DNA of 64,000 nt from positions 18,477 to 82,476 of the forward strand of contig NZ_LDES01000040.1 in NCBI RefSeq assembly GCF_001015195.1. The letters run 5' to 3'. A model generated the notes under the pieces. The model searched no databases, was not told where the DNA came from, and worked only from the letters and a program-made list of their open reading frames with translations. A program made the translations under genes and the position numbers. This document shows positions 26,203 through 34,941 of this stretch, piece after piece. How positions within the stretch are numbered: position 1 is the first letter of the stretch; every line of letters starts with the position of its first letter. This stretch comes from Sphingomonas sp. Y57 (GTDB lineage Bacteria > Pseudomonadota > Alphaproteobacteria > Sphingomonadales > Sphingomonadaceae).

Positions 26203-27302
26203 CCCGCGCCGATCCGCGTCATCGCTGCGGCTTGTCGCAGGAGAGCCGGCACGCGTTCCAGCAGTCCGATGAGTGGCCCGGCGATCCACGGTGTCTCGCC
26301 CCAATGACGCAGCAGGCTGGCGAGGGCGACGGGCCGGCGGGTATGGCCCGCGACCTCGGCTTGAAAGGACGCGGCGGCCTCCGGGCCGTCGCGGAGGAAG
26401 CTATGCGCCGCGCGCACCGCGCTCGCCAGCCCGATGGCGATGCCGTCGCCCGCCAGGCTGGCGATCACCGCTGCCTGGTCACCGAGCCGGAACAGCCCGG
26501 GCGCCGCTTGCGTCGAGCGCCAGCCATAGGGAATGCGCGCTATGCTCGACCAGCCCCCGACTTCGGCGGCCGCTCCGAACCGCTCGGCGAGCAGGGGGGC
26601 CTCCTCCGTCAGCAGGGCGATCAGCCGGTCAGGCTGGCCGCCCGCCGCCTTGAGTCGCGACTGCGCTACCGACAGGCAGAGGTTCACCCCGCCATCCTCC
26701 TGAAGCAGCAGGCCTGCATAGCCCCGCCGGAACAGGTGGAGCTCGATCGTTCCCGTCAGCGCGGCGGCGAGCGCCGGAGATGGGCGTAGCCGCACCCGCA
26801 GTCCCAGTGCGGGATCGGCGTCGAGCGGGGCGGGGCGGGAAGCTCCGCGCAGGTCATGCTTGCCGGTGGCGAGGAACAGCGCCTCGCCGGCAATCCGCGT
26901 GCCGTCGGCGAGATCGACGCAGCGCGCCGCCGGGTCGATCCGGCGGATCGCCACGCCCCGTTCGACCGCCACGCCCCGGCTGATCGCCTGCCCGAGCAGG
27001 CTCGCGTCGAGCCGGTTGCGCGACAGGCCGGCGGCGGCGAAGGGCAGTTCGGCCTCGGCGCGCCGGCGGCCCGCAACGAGCCGCGTTCGCCCGATCGGAT
27101 GTGCCCCCAGCGCGAAAATGTCGATGCCGATCCGTGCCAGGGTCGCGATGGCGTCGGCGGCGAGGAACCCGCCGCAAACGACGTCGCGCGGTTCGGTGTG
27201 GCGCTCGATCAGCAGCGGCATCACCCCGCCACGAACCAAGAGGGTGGCCGCGGCGGCTCCGGCCGGGCCCCCGCCCGCGATCAGCGCAGCCGTTCGACGC
27301 AT
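26199..27302 (-). CDS. FAD-dependent oxidoreductase of the type III PKS operon
   Basis: A 367-aa flavoprotein of the geranylgeranyl-reductase/hydroxylase type. AALIAGGGPAGAAAATLLVRGG is the FAD-binding Rossmann motif, CGGFLAADAIATLARIGID matches the family cysteine-glycine loop, and FRLGDQAAVIASLAGDGIAIGLASA is the second FAD block. It overlaps the methyltransferase gene by 22 bp. By analogy with Streptomyces SrsC it could hydroxylate an alkylresorcinol toward a quinone. This is inference from operon composition. Its 3' end overlaps the SRPBCC gene by 4 bp. Confidence 0.82.
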   Translation of the reverse strand: MRRTAALIAGGGPAGAAAATLLVRGGVMPLLIERHTEPRDVVCGGFLAADAIATLARIGIDIFALGAHPIGRTRLVAGRRRAEAELPFAAAGLSRNRLDASLLGQAISRGVAVERGVAIRRIDPAARCVDLADGTRIAGEALFLATGKHDLRGASRPAPLDADPALGLRVRLRPSPALAAALTGTIELHLFRRGYAGLLLQEDGGVNLCLSVAQSRLKAAGGQPDRLIALLTEEAPLLAERFGAAAEVGGWSSIARIPYGWRSTQAAPGLFRLGDQAAVIASLAGDGIAIGLASAVRAAHSFLRDGPEAAASFQAEVAGHTRRPVALASLLRHWGETPWIAGPLIGLLERVPALLRQAAAMTRIGAG

Positions 27303-27994
27303 ATACGGAAGGGAAAGCGGCGGCGGATCCTAGCCTCGGGCCCTATTCCTGCCTCGGCCAGTACCGGCCGCCATTCGCCGGGGCGGAAAGCGCGTGCTAT
27401 CGAAAGCCGGCCGTCCTCGCGAACGATGCGGTGCCAGCGCATCACGCGGGCGAGCAGCGGGAAACCGAGATACGCGAAGCGGTGCCGGTGCAGGTCGTTG
27501 ATCTGCCAGCCGATCCGGGCGTGGCGGTCCATCACGCGCAGGAAATCGTACAATTCGGCCGGGGTCATGTGATGGGCGACGAGGCTGCTGACGATCAGGT
27601 CGAAACCGCTGCCATTTGCTTCAGCCGCCTCGATATGGGCGCGATAGTCGCCGGTCAGATAGTCGATCGACAGGTCGCGTGGCGTCGCCGCCGCCGCGAT
27701 CGCGGCGCTTCGCGGATTGAGGTCGACACCTGTGAGCCTCGCGCGGATGCCACGCCTGCGCGCCCAGCGGGCGATCGCGCGGAGCAGGTCTCCGTCGCCG
27801 AAACCCACGTCGAGCAGGGTGAAGCTGTGGCGCCCTTTCACCGCGCGGGCGACGAAGTCGAGCGTCGGCCGCGCTGCGAATGTCCAACGGTTCACCTGGG
27901 CGAGATCGGTCAGGACGCGCACGTAGGTGGCGGGCGCGAGATCGGCCGCATCCATTTGCTCCTGCTGCTGGGCGGGCCTGCCGAGCGAGCGCAT
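27281..27994 (-). CDS. SAM-dependent class I methyltransferase
   Basis: A 237-aa methyltransferase. FTLLDVGFGDGDLLRAIARWA is the SAM-binding motif I, with TGVDLNPRSAAIA as motif II and FDLIVSSLVAHHMTPAELYDFL as motif IV/post region. The segment WQINDLHRHRFAYLGFPLLARV is typical of methyltransferases that accompany type III polyketide synthases. Start ATG shares one base with the synthase stop. Predicted target is the polyketide phenol, as for SrsB, unproven here. Confidence 0.85.
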   Translation of the reverse strand: MRSLGRPAQQQEQMDAADLAPATYVRVLTDLAQVNRWTFAARPTLDFVARAVKGRHSFTLLDVGFGDGDLLRAIARWARRRGIRARLTGVDLNPRSAAIAAAATPRDLSIDYLTGDYRAHIEAAEANGSGFDLIVSSLVAHHMTPAELYDFLRVMDRHARIGWQINDLHRHRFAYLGFPLLARVMRWHRIVREDGRLSIARAFRPGEWRPVLAEAGIGPEARIRRRFPFRICVERLR

Positions 27995-29049
27995 CAGGCG
28001 CTCGTGATCGTGAAGCCCTCGGCGGCAAGACCGGGGCCGAAGGCAACCGCGACGCCGTCGATCGCCGTCGGTTCCGCCATCAGCGCGGCCAGTACGAACA
28101 TCAGCGTCGACGAGGACATGTTGCCATAGCGCCGCAACACCGATCGCGACGCTGAGAGGGCGGCGGCGCCCAGGCCGAGGCCATGCTCGACGGCGTCGAG
28201 GATCGAGCGCCCGCCCGCATGGACCGCCCAGCGCGGCATTTCGTCGGGTGCGCGATTGCCCAGGATCGCGCTGCGCAGTTCCGGCGTGGCGAGCGCCGAG
28301 GCGATCCGTCCCGGTACCTCCCCGGACAGGTGCATGAGAAACCCCTCGTCGCCGATGTCCCAGCGGATCAGTTCGGCGCTGTCGGGCAAGGTCGCGGCGA
28401 AAAAGCGGTCGATGGCGATCCCGCCGGGCGCGGCGCTGACGATCGCGGCGGCGGCGCCGTCGGCGAACTGGAGCTGGGCGAGCAGCGAGTCGATCGCAGG
28501 GGTGTCCTGCATGTGGAGCGAACAGAGCTCAACGGTGACGACCAGGATGCGGGCCTGGCTGTCGGAACGGGCGATATGATGTGCGACGCGCAGCGCCGCG
28601 ACCGCCGCGTAGCAACCCATGAAGCCGACCAGCGTCCGTTCGACCGACCCGTCGAGGCCGAGCCGGCGGGCGATGATCTGGTCGATTCCCGGGGCGACGA
28701 AACCGGTGCAGCTTGCCACCACCAGATGGCTGATCCCGACGAGCGACGCGCGGGCCGCCAGGTCCTCGACGGCCTTCAGCGCCAGCTCGGGCGCTTCCCG
28801 GGCATAGGTGGCCATCCGCGTCGATGTGGGCGGCATTGCGCCGCCGTAGAAGCCGCCCGGATCGGTCTGCTTTCCATCGCGAGCCGGCGGCAGCACGGTG
28901 AAGCGGTGCTCGATCCCCGCGCGCCCGGCCATGCGCTCGAACAGTACGCGCTCGCGCCCCTCCAGCCGTTCCGCTGCCCAGTCGACGAAGGTGCGGTGGA
29001 TGTCGTGGTCGGGCACGGCGGTGCCGATGGCGTGGATATGGGCGGTCAT
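27994..29049 (-). CDS. Type III polyketide synthase (chalcone synthase-like)
   Basis: A 351-aa iterative polyketide synthase of the chalcone/alkylresorcinol synthase family, condensing malonyl-CoA onto an acyl starter. The catalytic triad is visible: Cys about 114 in VVASCTGFVAPGID, His about 277 in WAVHAGGRSILDAVE, Asn about 310 in RRYGNMSSSTLMFVL. VGFMGCYAAV is a second family block. ATG 29049 gives the normal length (MTAHIHAIGTAVP). It is the first of three overlapping genes followed by methyltransferase and flavoprotein, matching the srsABC order. The starter is probably a fatty acyl group. Confidence 0.93.
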   Translation of the reverse strand: MTAHIHAIGTAVPDHDIHRTFVDWAAERLEGRERVLFERMAGRAGIEHRFTVLPPARDGKQTDPGGFYGGAMPPTSTRMATYAREAPELALKAVEDLAARASLVGISHLVVASCTGFVAPGIDQIIARRLGLDGSVERTLVGFMGCYAAVAALRVAHHIARSDSQARILVVTVELCSLHMQDTPAIDSLLAQLQFADGAAAAIVSAAPGGIAIDRFFAATLPDSAELIRWDIGDEGFLMHLSGEVPGRIASALATPELRSAILGNRAPDEMPRWAVHAGGRSILDAVEHGLGLGAAALSASRSVLRRYGNMSSSTLMFVLAALMAEPTAIDGVAVAFGPGLAAEGFTITSA

Positions 29050-29112
29050 GACGGCGTAACGCTCGACATCCCGCGATTGTCTCATGGCGGAGGGAAGGGA
29101 GCAATCCGAATT

Positions 29113-29208
29113 AAGCGTCACCCCGGCGGAGGCCGGGGTCTCGGGAGAGGGGAGAAGAGGGGGAGGCAGGAGCCGCCTGAGACCCCGGCCTCCGCCGGGG
29201 TGACGCTT
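29113..29208. repeat. Dispersed palindrome, copy 3 (30-bp perfect arms)
   Basis: Arms 29113-29142 and 29179-29208 are exact 30-bp reverse complements, each with CGTCACCCCGGCGGAGGCC at the core. The 36-bp spacer is purine-rich. It lies between the sigma-54 regulator's 3' end and the polyketide synthase start, both on the minus strand, so it can separate the two transcripts. Confidence 0.9.
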
Positions 29209-29220
29209 GGTAAGGGGCAA

Positions 29221-30663
29221 TTACCCCGCCTGCTCGATCCCCAGCTCACCGAGCTTGCGGTAGAGCGTCGAACGGCCGATGCGCAGGCGGCGGGCGACCT
29301 CGGTCATCCGGCCGCGATAATGGCCGATTGCCAGGCGGATCAGGTCGGCCTCGATCTCGTCGATCGGGCGGACATGGCCATCCGCTCCGAACAGTGCAAC
29401 GCTCCCGGCCGGTGCGGCCGCCGGTGAGGCGGTGACGGGGGCGTCGTCATTGGCCGGGGGCTGCGGTCCGGCGTGGGCGGTGCGCAGATGGGGAAGGTCG
29501 GGTGCCTTGAGCCTGCGGCCGTCACAGAAGATCGCGGCGCGGAACAGGACATTGTGGAGCTGGCGGACATTGCCGGGCCAATCATAGCCTTCGAGCAGCG
29601 CGATCGCCGACGCATCGACGGCGAGCCCCGACAGGCCGAGCTGGCGGGCGATCCGGTCGAGCAGATGTGCGGCGAGCAAGGCGATGTCGCCCTTACGGTC
29701 GCGCAGCGGCGGCAGGGTTAGCGGCACGACCGCGAGCCGGTAGAACAGGTCCTCGCGGAAGCGGCCGCGCGCTACGTCGTCGGACAGCCGGCGATTGGTT
29801 GCGGCGATGATGCGCACCGACACCCGACGCGGGTGCGGGGAGCCGATCGGCCGGATCTCCCCCGACTGGAGGACGCGCAGCAGCTTGGCCTGTGCGTCGC
29901 CCGGCAGGTCGCCGATCTCATCGAGGAAGATCGTTCCGCCATCGGCATTGGCGAACAGCCCGGGCCGGCGCTCGAAAGCGCCCGTGAAGGCTCCGCGCTC
30001 ATGACCGAACAGCTCGGACTCGACGAGGTTCGCGGGGATCGCCGCGCAGTTGACGGTGATCAGCGGTCCGTTCCGACAGGCCGAGGCGCGGTGGATCGCC
30101 TGGGCGAGAAGTTCCTTGCCGACACCGCTTTCGCCTTCGATCAGGATCGTGGCGGGCGTTGCGGCGGCGCGCATCGCCACGTCGAGCGCGCGGCGGAAGG
30201 ACGGAGCGGATCCGACGATCTGGGCAAAGTCGAGGGCCTCGGACCATTTCTCGACCAGCGGCCGCAGTTCGCCGGACAGTCCGTCGTCGGCGATGGCATG
30301 ATCAAGCGCGGCGAGCAGCCGGTGGCGGGCGATGGGTTTGACGAGGACGTCATGCGCCCCCGCCCGGACGGCGCGCACCGCGAGATCGACCGAGTCCTGG
30401 GCGGTGACGACGATGATCGGAAGGCGTGGCAGATTCTCGCGGAGCCGGGCGATCGCTCGTACCGACGCATCGTCGGGGGACCACAGGTCGATCAGCGCCG
30501 CGTTGAGCCGGATGCCACTGCCGGCCGAGCGTTCGACCGCCTCGGTGACGTCGCCGGCGCGGAGCACGCGCCAGCCGGCCCGCTGCGCCAGCGCGCTCAC
30601 CAGCCCGGCCTGCGCCGGTTCCGCATCGATCAGCAAGAGCCCGGGCGGGCTGTCGCGGCGCAT
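29221..30663 (-). CDS. Sigma-54-dependent response regulator (NtrC family)
   Basis: A 480-aa regulator. Residues about 8-125 form a receiver domain with phospho-Asp near 59 (AALIDLW) and the conserved Lys in VLVKP. The AAA+ domain has GESGVGKE (about 177-184), the sigma-54 contact GAFTGA (about 224-229), GGTIFLDEIGDLP and GYDWPGNVRQLHN. A Fis-type helix-turn-helix ends the protein (MTEVARRLRIGRSTLYRKL). No cognate kinase is adjacent, so its input and targets are unknown. It could act on the neighbouring polyketide operon. Confidence 0.92.
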   Translation of the reverse strand: MRRDSPPGLLLIDAEPAQAGLVSALAQRAGWRVLRAGDVTEAVERSAGSGIRLNAALIDLWSPDDASVRAIARLRENLPRLPIIVVTAQDSVDLAVRAVRAGAHDVLVKPIARHRLLAALDHAIADDGLSGELRPLVEKWSEALDFAQIVGSAPSFRRALDVAMRAAATPATILIEGESGVGKELLAQAIHRASACRNGPLITVNCAAIPANLVESELFGHERGAFTGAFERRPGLFANADGGTIFLDEIGDLPGDAQAKLLRVLQSGEIRPIGSPHPRRVSVRIIAATNRRLSDDVARGRFREDLFYRLAVVPLTLPPLRDRKGDIALLAAHLLDRIARQLGLSGLAVDASAIALLEGYDWPGNVRQLHNVLFRAAIFCDGRRLKAPDLPHLRTAHAGPQPPANDDAPVTASPAAAPAGSVALFGADGHVRPIDEIEADLIRLAIGHYRGRMTEVARRLRIGRSTLYRKLGELGIEQAG

Positions 30664-30819
30664 TCGCTGCTTCCTTTCGGCCTCTGATCTAGCCTTGAAA
30701 AGCTAAGCAAATTTAAATCGGCATGGGCCCGGACCAGGCAGTGGCCATTTGCGCTTGAGACGCGCGGGGGCTGCGTCTAGAAGTGCGCCCGAAAATTCTG
30801 TCATTAGCGGGGAAGATAC

Positions 30820-30963
30820 ATGTCCGACGATCATGGTGCGCCGATGGATTATGAGGGCCATAACCAGACCTATTCGGGCTTCATTACCCTGCTGAAGGTC
30901 GGAACGATCGCCAGCGCGCTTATTGGGTTGCTCGTTGTCTTCCTGATCGCGCCCAAGGGCTGA
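30820..30963 (+). CDS. aa3-type cytochrome c oxidase subunit IV-like protein
   Basis: A 47-aa protein with a hydrophilic start (MSDDHGAPMDYEGHNQTYSG) and one membrane helix (about 22-42). The pattern H-x-x-TYSGF followed by a K-x-GTIA helix matches the alphaproteobacterial COX subunit IV family (COX4_pro_2). It is four bases upstream of the pntAA start, the arrangement usual in sphingomonads. Probably a small accessory subunit of cytochrome oxidase. ATG 30820 follows GGGGAAG. Confidence 0.82.
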   Translation: MSDDHGAPMDYEGHNQTYSGFITLLKVGTIASALIGLLVVFLIAPKG

Positions 30964-30967
30964 CCCC

Positions 30968-32089
30968 TTGAAAATCGCGGTGCTGAGGGAGGCCGCGGCA
31001 GGGGAAAGCCGCGTGTCTGCCACACCTGAGACGGTGAAGAAGTTCATCGCTCTGGGTGCCGAACTGGGGGTCGAGCGGGGGGCCGGCGAAGGCGCTTCGA
31101 TCGCGGACGGCGACTATGAGGCCGCAGGGGCCAAGGTCGGGGATCGCACCGCCACTCTCAAGGATGCGGACATCGTGCTCGGCGTGCAGGGGCCCGACCC
31201 CGAAGCACTGACGGGTGCGAAGGCTGGCGCGTGGATTGTCGCCGGGCTCAATCCGTTCGTCGAACGCGCACGGATCGACGCCTACGCCGCCAAGGGTTTC
31301 GAGGCGCTGGCGATGGAGTTCATGCCGCGCATCACGCGCGCGCAGTCGATGGACATATTGTCTTCGCAATCGAACCTCGCCGGCTACAAGGCGGTACTGC
31401 TGGCAGCGGCCGAATATGGCCGGGCCTTCCCGATGATGATGACGGCGGCGGGCACCGTTTCCGCCGCGCGCGCCTTCATCATGGGCGTCGGTGTGGCGGG
31501 TCTCCAGGCGATCGCCACCGCACGTCGCCTCGGCGCGCAGGTCTCCGCGACCGACGTGCGCTCCGCGACCAAGGAGCAGATCCAGTCGCTTGGTGCCAAG
31601 CCGATCTTCGTTGAATCGGTCGCCGGTATCGAGGGCGAGGGTTCGGGCGGCTACGCCACCGAGATGTCGGAGGAATATCAGAAGGCCCAGGCCGAACTGG
31701 TGTCCAGCCACATCGCCAAGCAGGATATCGTCATCACCACCGCGCTGATCCCGGGGCGTCCCGCGCCGCGGCTCATCTCCGACGCGCAGATCGCGTCGAT
31801 GCGGGCGGGATCGGTGATCGTCGACCTTGCGGCCGAAAGCGGCGGCAATGTCGAGGGCTGTGTCGCCGGCGAGACCGTGGTCAGGCATGGCGTCAAGATC
31901 ATTGGCGCGAAGAACATGGCGGGGACGCTCTCGGCGGACGCTTCGGCGCTCTTCTCGCGCAACCTCTACAATTTCCTCAGCGCCTTCTGGGACAAGGACG
32001 CCAACAAGCCGATCCTCGACGAGGAGATCGGCGACGCGATCCGGCTCACCCAGGGCGGCAAGGTCGTCAACCAGCGCCTGCTCGGCTGA
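30968..32089 (+). CDS. pntAA: NAD(P) transhydrogenase subunit alpha, part 1
   Basis: A 373-aa NAD(H)-binding domain I of the proton-translocating transhydrogenase. It has the alanine-dehydrogenase-like fold with [22 protein letters not shown] at the start, [54 protein letters not shown]-type NAD motif, and [15 protein letters not shown]. The start appears to be TTG 30968, as no ATG or GTG is available and AAGGG lies 10 nt upstream. Works with PntAB and PntB to reduce NADP+ by NADH, driven by the proton gradient. Confidence 0.94.
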   Translation: MKIAVLREAAAGESRVSATPETVKKFIALGAELGVERGAGEGASIADGDYEAAGAKVGDRTATLKDADIVLGVQGPDPEALTGAKAGAWIVAGLNPFVERARIDAYAAKGFEALAMEFMPRITRAQSMDILSSQSNLAGYKAVLLAAAEYGRAFPMMMTAAGTVSAARAFIMGVGVAGLQAIATARRLGAQVSATDVRSATKEQIQSLGAKPIFVESVAGIEGEGSGGYATEMSEEYQKAQAELVSSHIAKQDIVITTALIPGRPAPRLISDAQIASMRAGSVIVDLAAESGGNVEGCVAGETVVRHGVKIIGAKNMAGTLSADASALFSRNLYNFLSAFWDKDANKPILDEEIGDAIRLTQGGKVVNQRLLG

Positions 32090-32111
32090 TCACGGGAAAA
32101 GGATAGAAGCC

Positions 32112-32402
32112 ATGGATTTCATCTCGATCCTGTCGATCTTCATCTTGGCCTGCTTCGTCGGCTATTATGTCGTCTGGTCGGTCACGCCCGCATTGCACAC
32201 ACCGCTGATGGCGGTCACCAACGCGATCTCGTCGGTGATCATCGTCGGCGCGCTGATCGCCAGCGCGACGGCGGGCGGCAGCGTACTCGGAAAATATCTG
32301 GGTCTGGTCGCGGTCGTCTTCGCCAGCATCAATATCTTCGGGGGCTTCGCGGTCACCGAGCGGATGCTCGCCATGTATAAAAAGAAAGACCGCAAGGGCT
32401 GA
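32112..32402 (+). CDS. pntAB: NAD(P) transhydrogenase subunit alpha, part 2
   Basis: A 96-aa membrane subunit with three helices: [41 protein letters not shown] and [24 protein letters not shown]. The [18 protein letters not shown] block is diagnostic. ATG 32112 follows GATAGAAG. The gene sits between pntAA and pntB with short spacers, forming the split three-gene version of the enzyme. Confidence 0.95.
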   Translation: MDFISILSIFILACFVGYYVVWSVTPALHTPLMAVTNAISSVIIVGALIASATAGGSVLGKYLGLVAVVFASINIFGGFAVTERMLAMYKKKDRKG

Positions 32403-32424
32403 GGCCGGGGCAGGGGGAAAGAAC

Positions 32425-33843
32425 ATGCATGAACTCGCTGCCACGCCCGCCTGGGCATCGCTCGCCTATCTGATCTCGGGCGTCCTCTTCATCCTGGCGC
32501 TGCGCGGGCTGTCCAGCCCGGCGAGCTCGCGCCGGGGCAACCGCTTCGGCATGATCGGCATGCTGATCGCGGTCGCGACGACGCTGATCCTGCACGGCAC
32601 CGGCCTGGTCGAGATCGCCATCGCGATCGCGATCGGCGGCGCGATCGGATACATCATCGCGCAGCGGATCGCGATGACCGCGATGCCGCAGCTCGTTGCC
32701 GCCTTCCACTCGCTGGTCGGCCTCGCGGCGGTTCTGGTGGCGGGTGCCGCTTTCCTGAACCCGGGCGCCTTCGGCATCCTCGATCTCGTCACCGGCCATA
32801 TCCACCAGATCAGCCGGATTGAGATGGGACTGGGCGTCGCGATCGGTGCGATCACCTTCTCGGGATCGGTCATCGCCTTCCTGAAGCTCAACGGCAACAT
32901 GTCGGGCGCGCCGATCATGCTGCCTGGCCGGCACGTCATCAACCTCGGCATGCTCGCGGCGATCATCGGCCTGATCGGCTATTTCCTGACCGACGACGCG
33001 CAATGGGTGTTCTTCACCATCACGGCGCTGAGCTTCGTCATCGGTTTTCTGCTGATCATCCCGATCGGCGGCGCCGACATGCCGGTCGTCGTGTCGATGC
33101 TGAACAGCTATTCGGGCTGGGCCGCGGCCGCGATGGGCTTCACTCTCCACAATACGGCGATGATCGTCACCGGCGCGCTGGTGGGTAGCTCCGGCGCGAT
33201 CCTCAGCTACATCATGTGCAAGGCGATGAACCGCAGCTTCATCAGCGTCATCGCCGGCGGCTTCGGCGGTGACAGCGGCGGCGCAACGGCGGGCGGCCAG
33301 AAGGTCGATCGCCCGTGGAAGCGGGGTTCGGCCGAGGACGCCGCCTTCCTGATGGGCCAGGCGGAGCAGGTGATCATCGTCCCCGGCTACGGCATGGCCG
33401 TCAGCCAGGCGCAGCATGTGCTGCGCGAGATGGGCGACCTGCTCAAGGAAGCCGGCGTGCGGGTGAAGTACGCTATCCACCCGGTCGCGGGCCGCATGCC
33501 CGGCCACATGAACGTGCTGCTGGCCGAGGCGAACGTCCCCTATGACGAGGTGTTCGAGCTGGAGGACATCAACAGCGAGTTCTCCCAGACCGACGTCGCC
33601 TTCGTCATCGGCGCCAACGACGTCACCAACCCGGCCGCCAAGACCGACAAGTCGTCGCCGATCTACGGCATGCCGATCCTCGATGTCGAGAAGGCCAAGA
33701 CCGTGCTGTTCGTGAAGCGCTCGATGGGTGGGGTCGGTTATGCCGGTGTCGACAATGACGTCTTCTACATGGACAACACCATGATGCTCCTCGGCGACGC
33801 CAAGAAGATGGTCGAGGAAATCGTCAAGGCGATCAACCACTAG
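32425..33843 (+). CDS. pntB: NAD(P) transhydrogenase subunit beta
   Basis: A 472-aa subunit with about nine membrane helices followed by the NADP(H)-binding domain III. VIIVPGYGMAVSQAQHVLREM is the NADP motif, YAIHPVAGRMPGHMNVLLAEA, VAFVIGANDVTNPAA and VDNDVFYMDNTMMLLGDAK are the remaining signature elements. With domains I and II upstream it completes a proton-pumping transhydrogenase supplying NADPH. Confidence 0.96.
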   Translation: MHELAATPAWASLAYLISGVLFILALRGLSSPASSRRGNRFGMIGMLIAVATTLILHGTGLVEIAIAIAIGGAIGYIIAQRIAMTAMPQLVAAFHSLVGLAAVLVAGAAFLNPGAFGILDLVTGHIHQISRIEMGLGVAIGAITFSGSVIAFLKLNGNMSGAPIMLPGRHVINLGMLAAIIGLIGYFLTDDAQWVFFTITALSFVIGFLLIIPIGGADMPVVVSMLNSYSGWAAAAMGFTLHNTAMIVTGALVGSSGAILSYIMCKAMNRSFISVIAGGFGGDSGGATAGGQKVDRPWKRGSAEDAAFLMGQAEQVIIVPGYGMAVSQAQHVLREMGDLLKEAGVRVKYAIHPVAGRMPGHMNVLLAEANVPYDEVFELEDINSEFSQTDVAFVIGANDVTNPAAKTDKSSPIYGMPILDVEKAKTVLFVKRSMGGVGYAGVDNDVFYMDNTMMLLGDAKKMVEEIVKAINH

Positions 33844-33863
33844 GCAAGCCTTTCCGACTCTCT

Positions 33864-33953
33864 CGTCATCCCGGCGGAGGCCGGGATCTCGGGAGAGTCG
33901 TGGCGAGGCTGTCGCAGGTGCCCGCTGAGATGCCGGCCTCAGCCGGCATGACG
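33864..33953. repeat. Dispersed palindrome, copy 4, inside the 3' end of a LysR gene
   Basis: Arms 33864-33890 and 33927-33953 pair over 27 bp with three mismatches, core CGTCATCCCGGCGGAGGCC. It lies just after pntB and overlaps the last 30 or so codons of the LysR gene. Confidence 0.88.
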
Positions 33954-34846
33954 GAACAGGGTGAGGGTGCATTCATCGCCTCGTCCAGCTCCTGCTCCAG
34001 AGCGGCGATGACCTGCTGGATCTTCGGAAGCAGCGCGCGGCGCTGCGGATAGACCGCCCAGACGGGCTCCGGCCGGTCGCGATATTCCTCCAGCAACGGC
34101 GCCAGCCGGCCGGTGGCAATATGGTCGCGCACGTAGAAGCTGGGGAGCTGGCAGATGCCCATCCCCGCCAGCGCCGCGTCGACGACGGCGTTGCCGCTGT
34201 TGCAGCGCCAGCGGCCGCCGGGCACGAAGCTGCGCCGCTGCCCATTCTCCAGGAAATGCCAGTTCACGCTGTTTCCGATCAGGCATTCGTGCCGGTCGAG
34301 ATCGGCCAATGTGCGCGGATGGCCGGCGCGGGCGAGATAGGCGGGTGACGCGCAGACCTCCGCCGGCCGCGCCGCGATCTGCCGCGCGGCGAGGCGATGG
34401 TCGGTCGGATGGCCTGTGCGGATCGCCACGTCGAACCCCTCGCTGACCAGATCGACCAGCCGGTTGGTGAGCTCGAGCCGGATCGAGAGGCGTGGATGCG
34501 TTTCGAGGAAGCGGCGCACGATCGGCGCGACGAAGCGCTCGCCGAGCGCTGTCGAGCAGGTCAGCCGCACCTCGCCCTGCATCTCGCCCTGTCCGCGCGC
34601 GAGCTGGAGCGCCTCGTCGCGCTCGTCGATGATGCGGCGGCACTGCTCCACCAGCGTGCGTCCGGCTTCGGTGAGCTGGACCGAGCGGGTGGTGCGGATG
34701 AAGAGTTCGGCGCGTAGTCGGTGCTCGAGCCGTTGCACCGCCCGGCTGATCTGAGATGCCGACACACGCAGTCGTCGGGCCGCACCGACGAAGCTGCCTG
34801 TATCGGCGATTGCCACGATCTCCTCCAGCCCATCCCAGCCCGCCAT
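33866..34846 (-). CDS. LysR-family transcriptional regulator with repeat-derived tail
   Basis: A 326-aa regulator divergent from the formaldehyde dehydrogenase gene. The winged helix-turn-helix is LEEIVAIADTGSFVGAARRLRVSASQISRAVQRLE with LFIRTTRSVQLTEAG. The effector domain runs to about residue 292 (IQQVIAALEQELDEAMN). The last 33 residues (SVMPAEAGISAG...RPPPG) are translated from the dispersed palindrome that follows and have no counterpart expected in LysR proteins. The original stop was presumably near 33960. Likely regulates the adjacent frmA-VOC-fghA genes. Confidence 0.88.
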   Translation of the reverse strand: MAGWDGLEEIVAIADTGSFVGAARRLRVSASQISRAVQRLEHRLRAELFIRTTRSVQLTEAGRTLVEQCRRIIDERDEALQLARGQGEMQGEVRLTCSTALGERFVAPIVRRFLETHPRLSIRLELTNRLVDLVSEGFDVAIRTGHPTDHRLAARQIAARPAEVCASPAYLARAGHPRTLADLDRHECLIGNSVNWHFLENGQRRSFVPGGRWRCNSGNAVVDAALAGMGICQLPSFYVRDHIATGRLAPLLEEYRDRPEPVWAVYPQRRALLPKIQQVIAALEQELDEAMNAPSPCSVMPAEAGISAGTCDSLATTLPRSRPPPG

Positions 34847-34856
34847 GATTATTGCC

Positions 34857-34868
34857 CTATTGAAATAG
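34857..34868. promoter_or_regulatory. Short inverted repeat between LysR and frmA, possible operator
   Basis: CTATT (34857-34861) and AATAG (34864-34868) form a 5-bp inverted repeat around GA. It lies in the AT-rich 95-bp gap between the divergent genes, where a LysR protein would be expected to bind. Confidence 0.35.
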
Positions 34869-34941
34869 TCGCTTGCATTATTCGCTATTTATCCCGGATT
34901 TGCACCAATGATAAGGCGCTCCCAAAAGGAGACACGCCGCC

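Noticed and set aside
32353-33972. 539-codon minus-strand frame
   Set aside because: Antisense to pntB, with long runs of charged residues and no motif.
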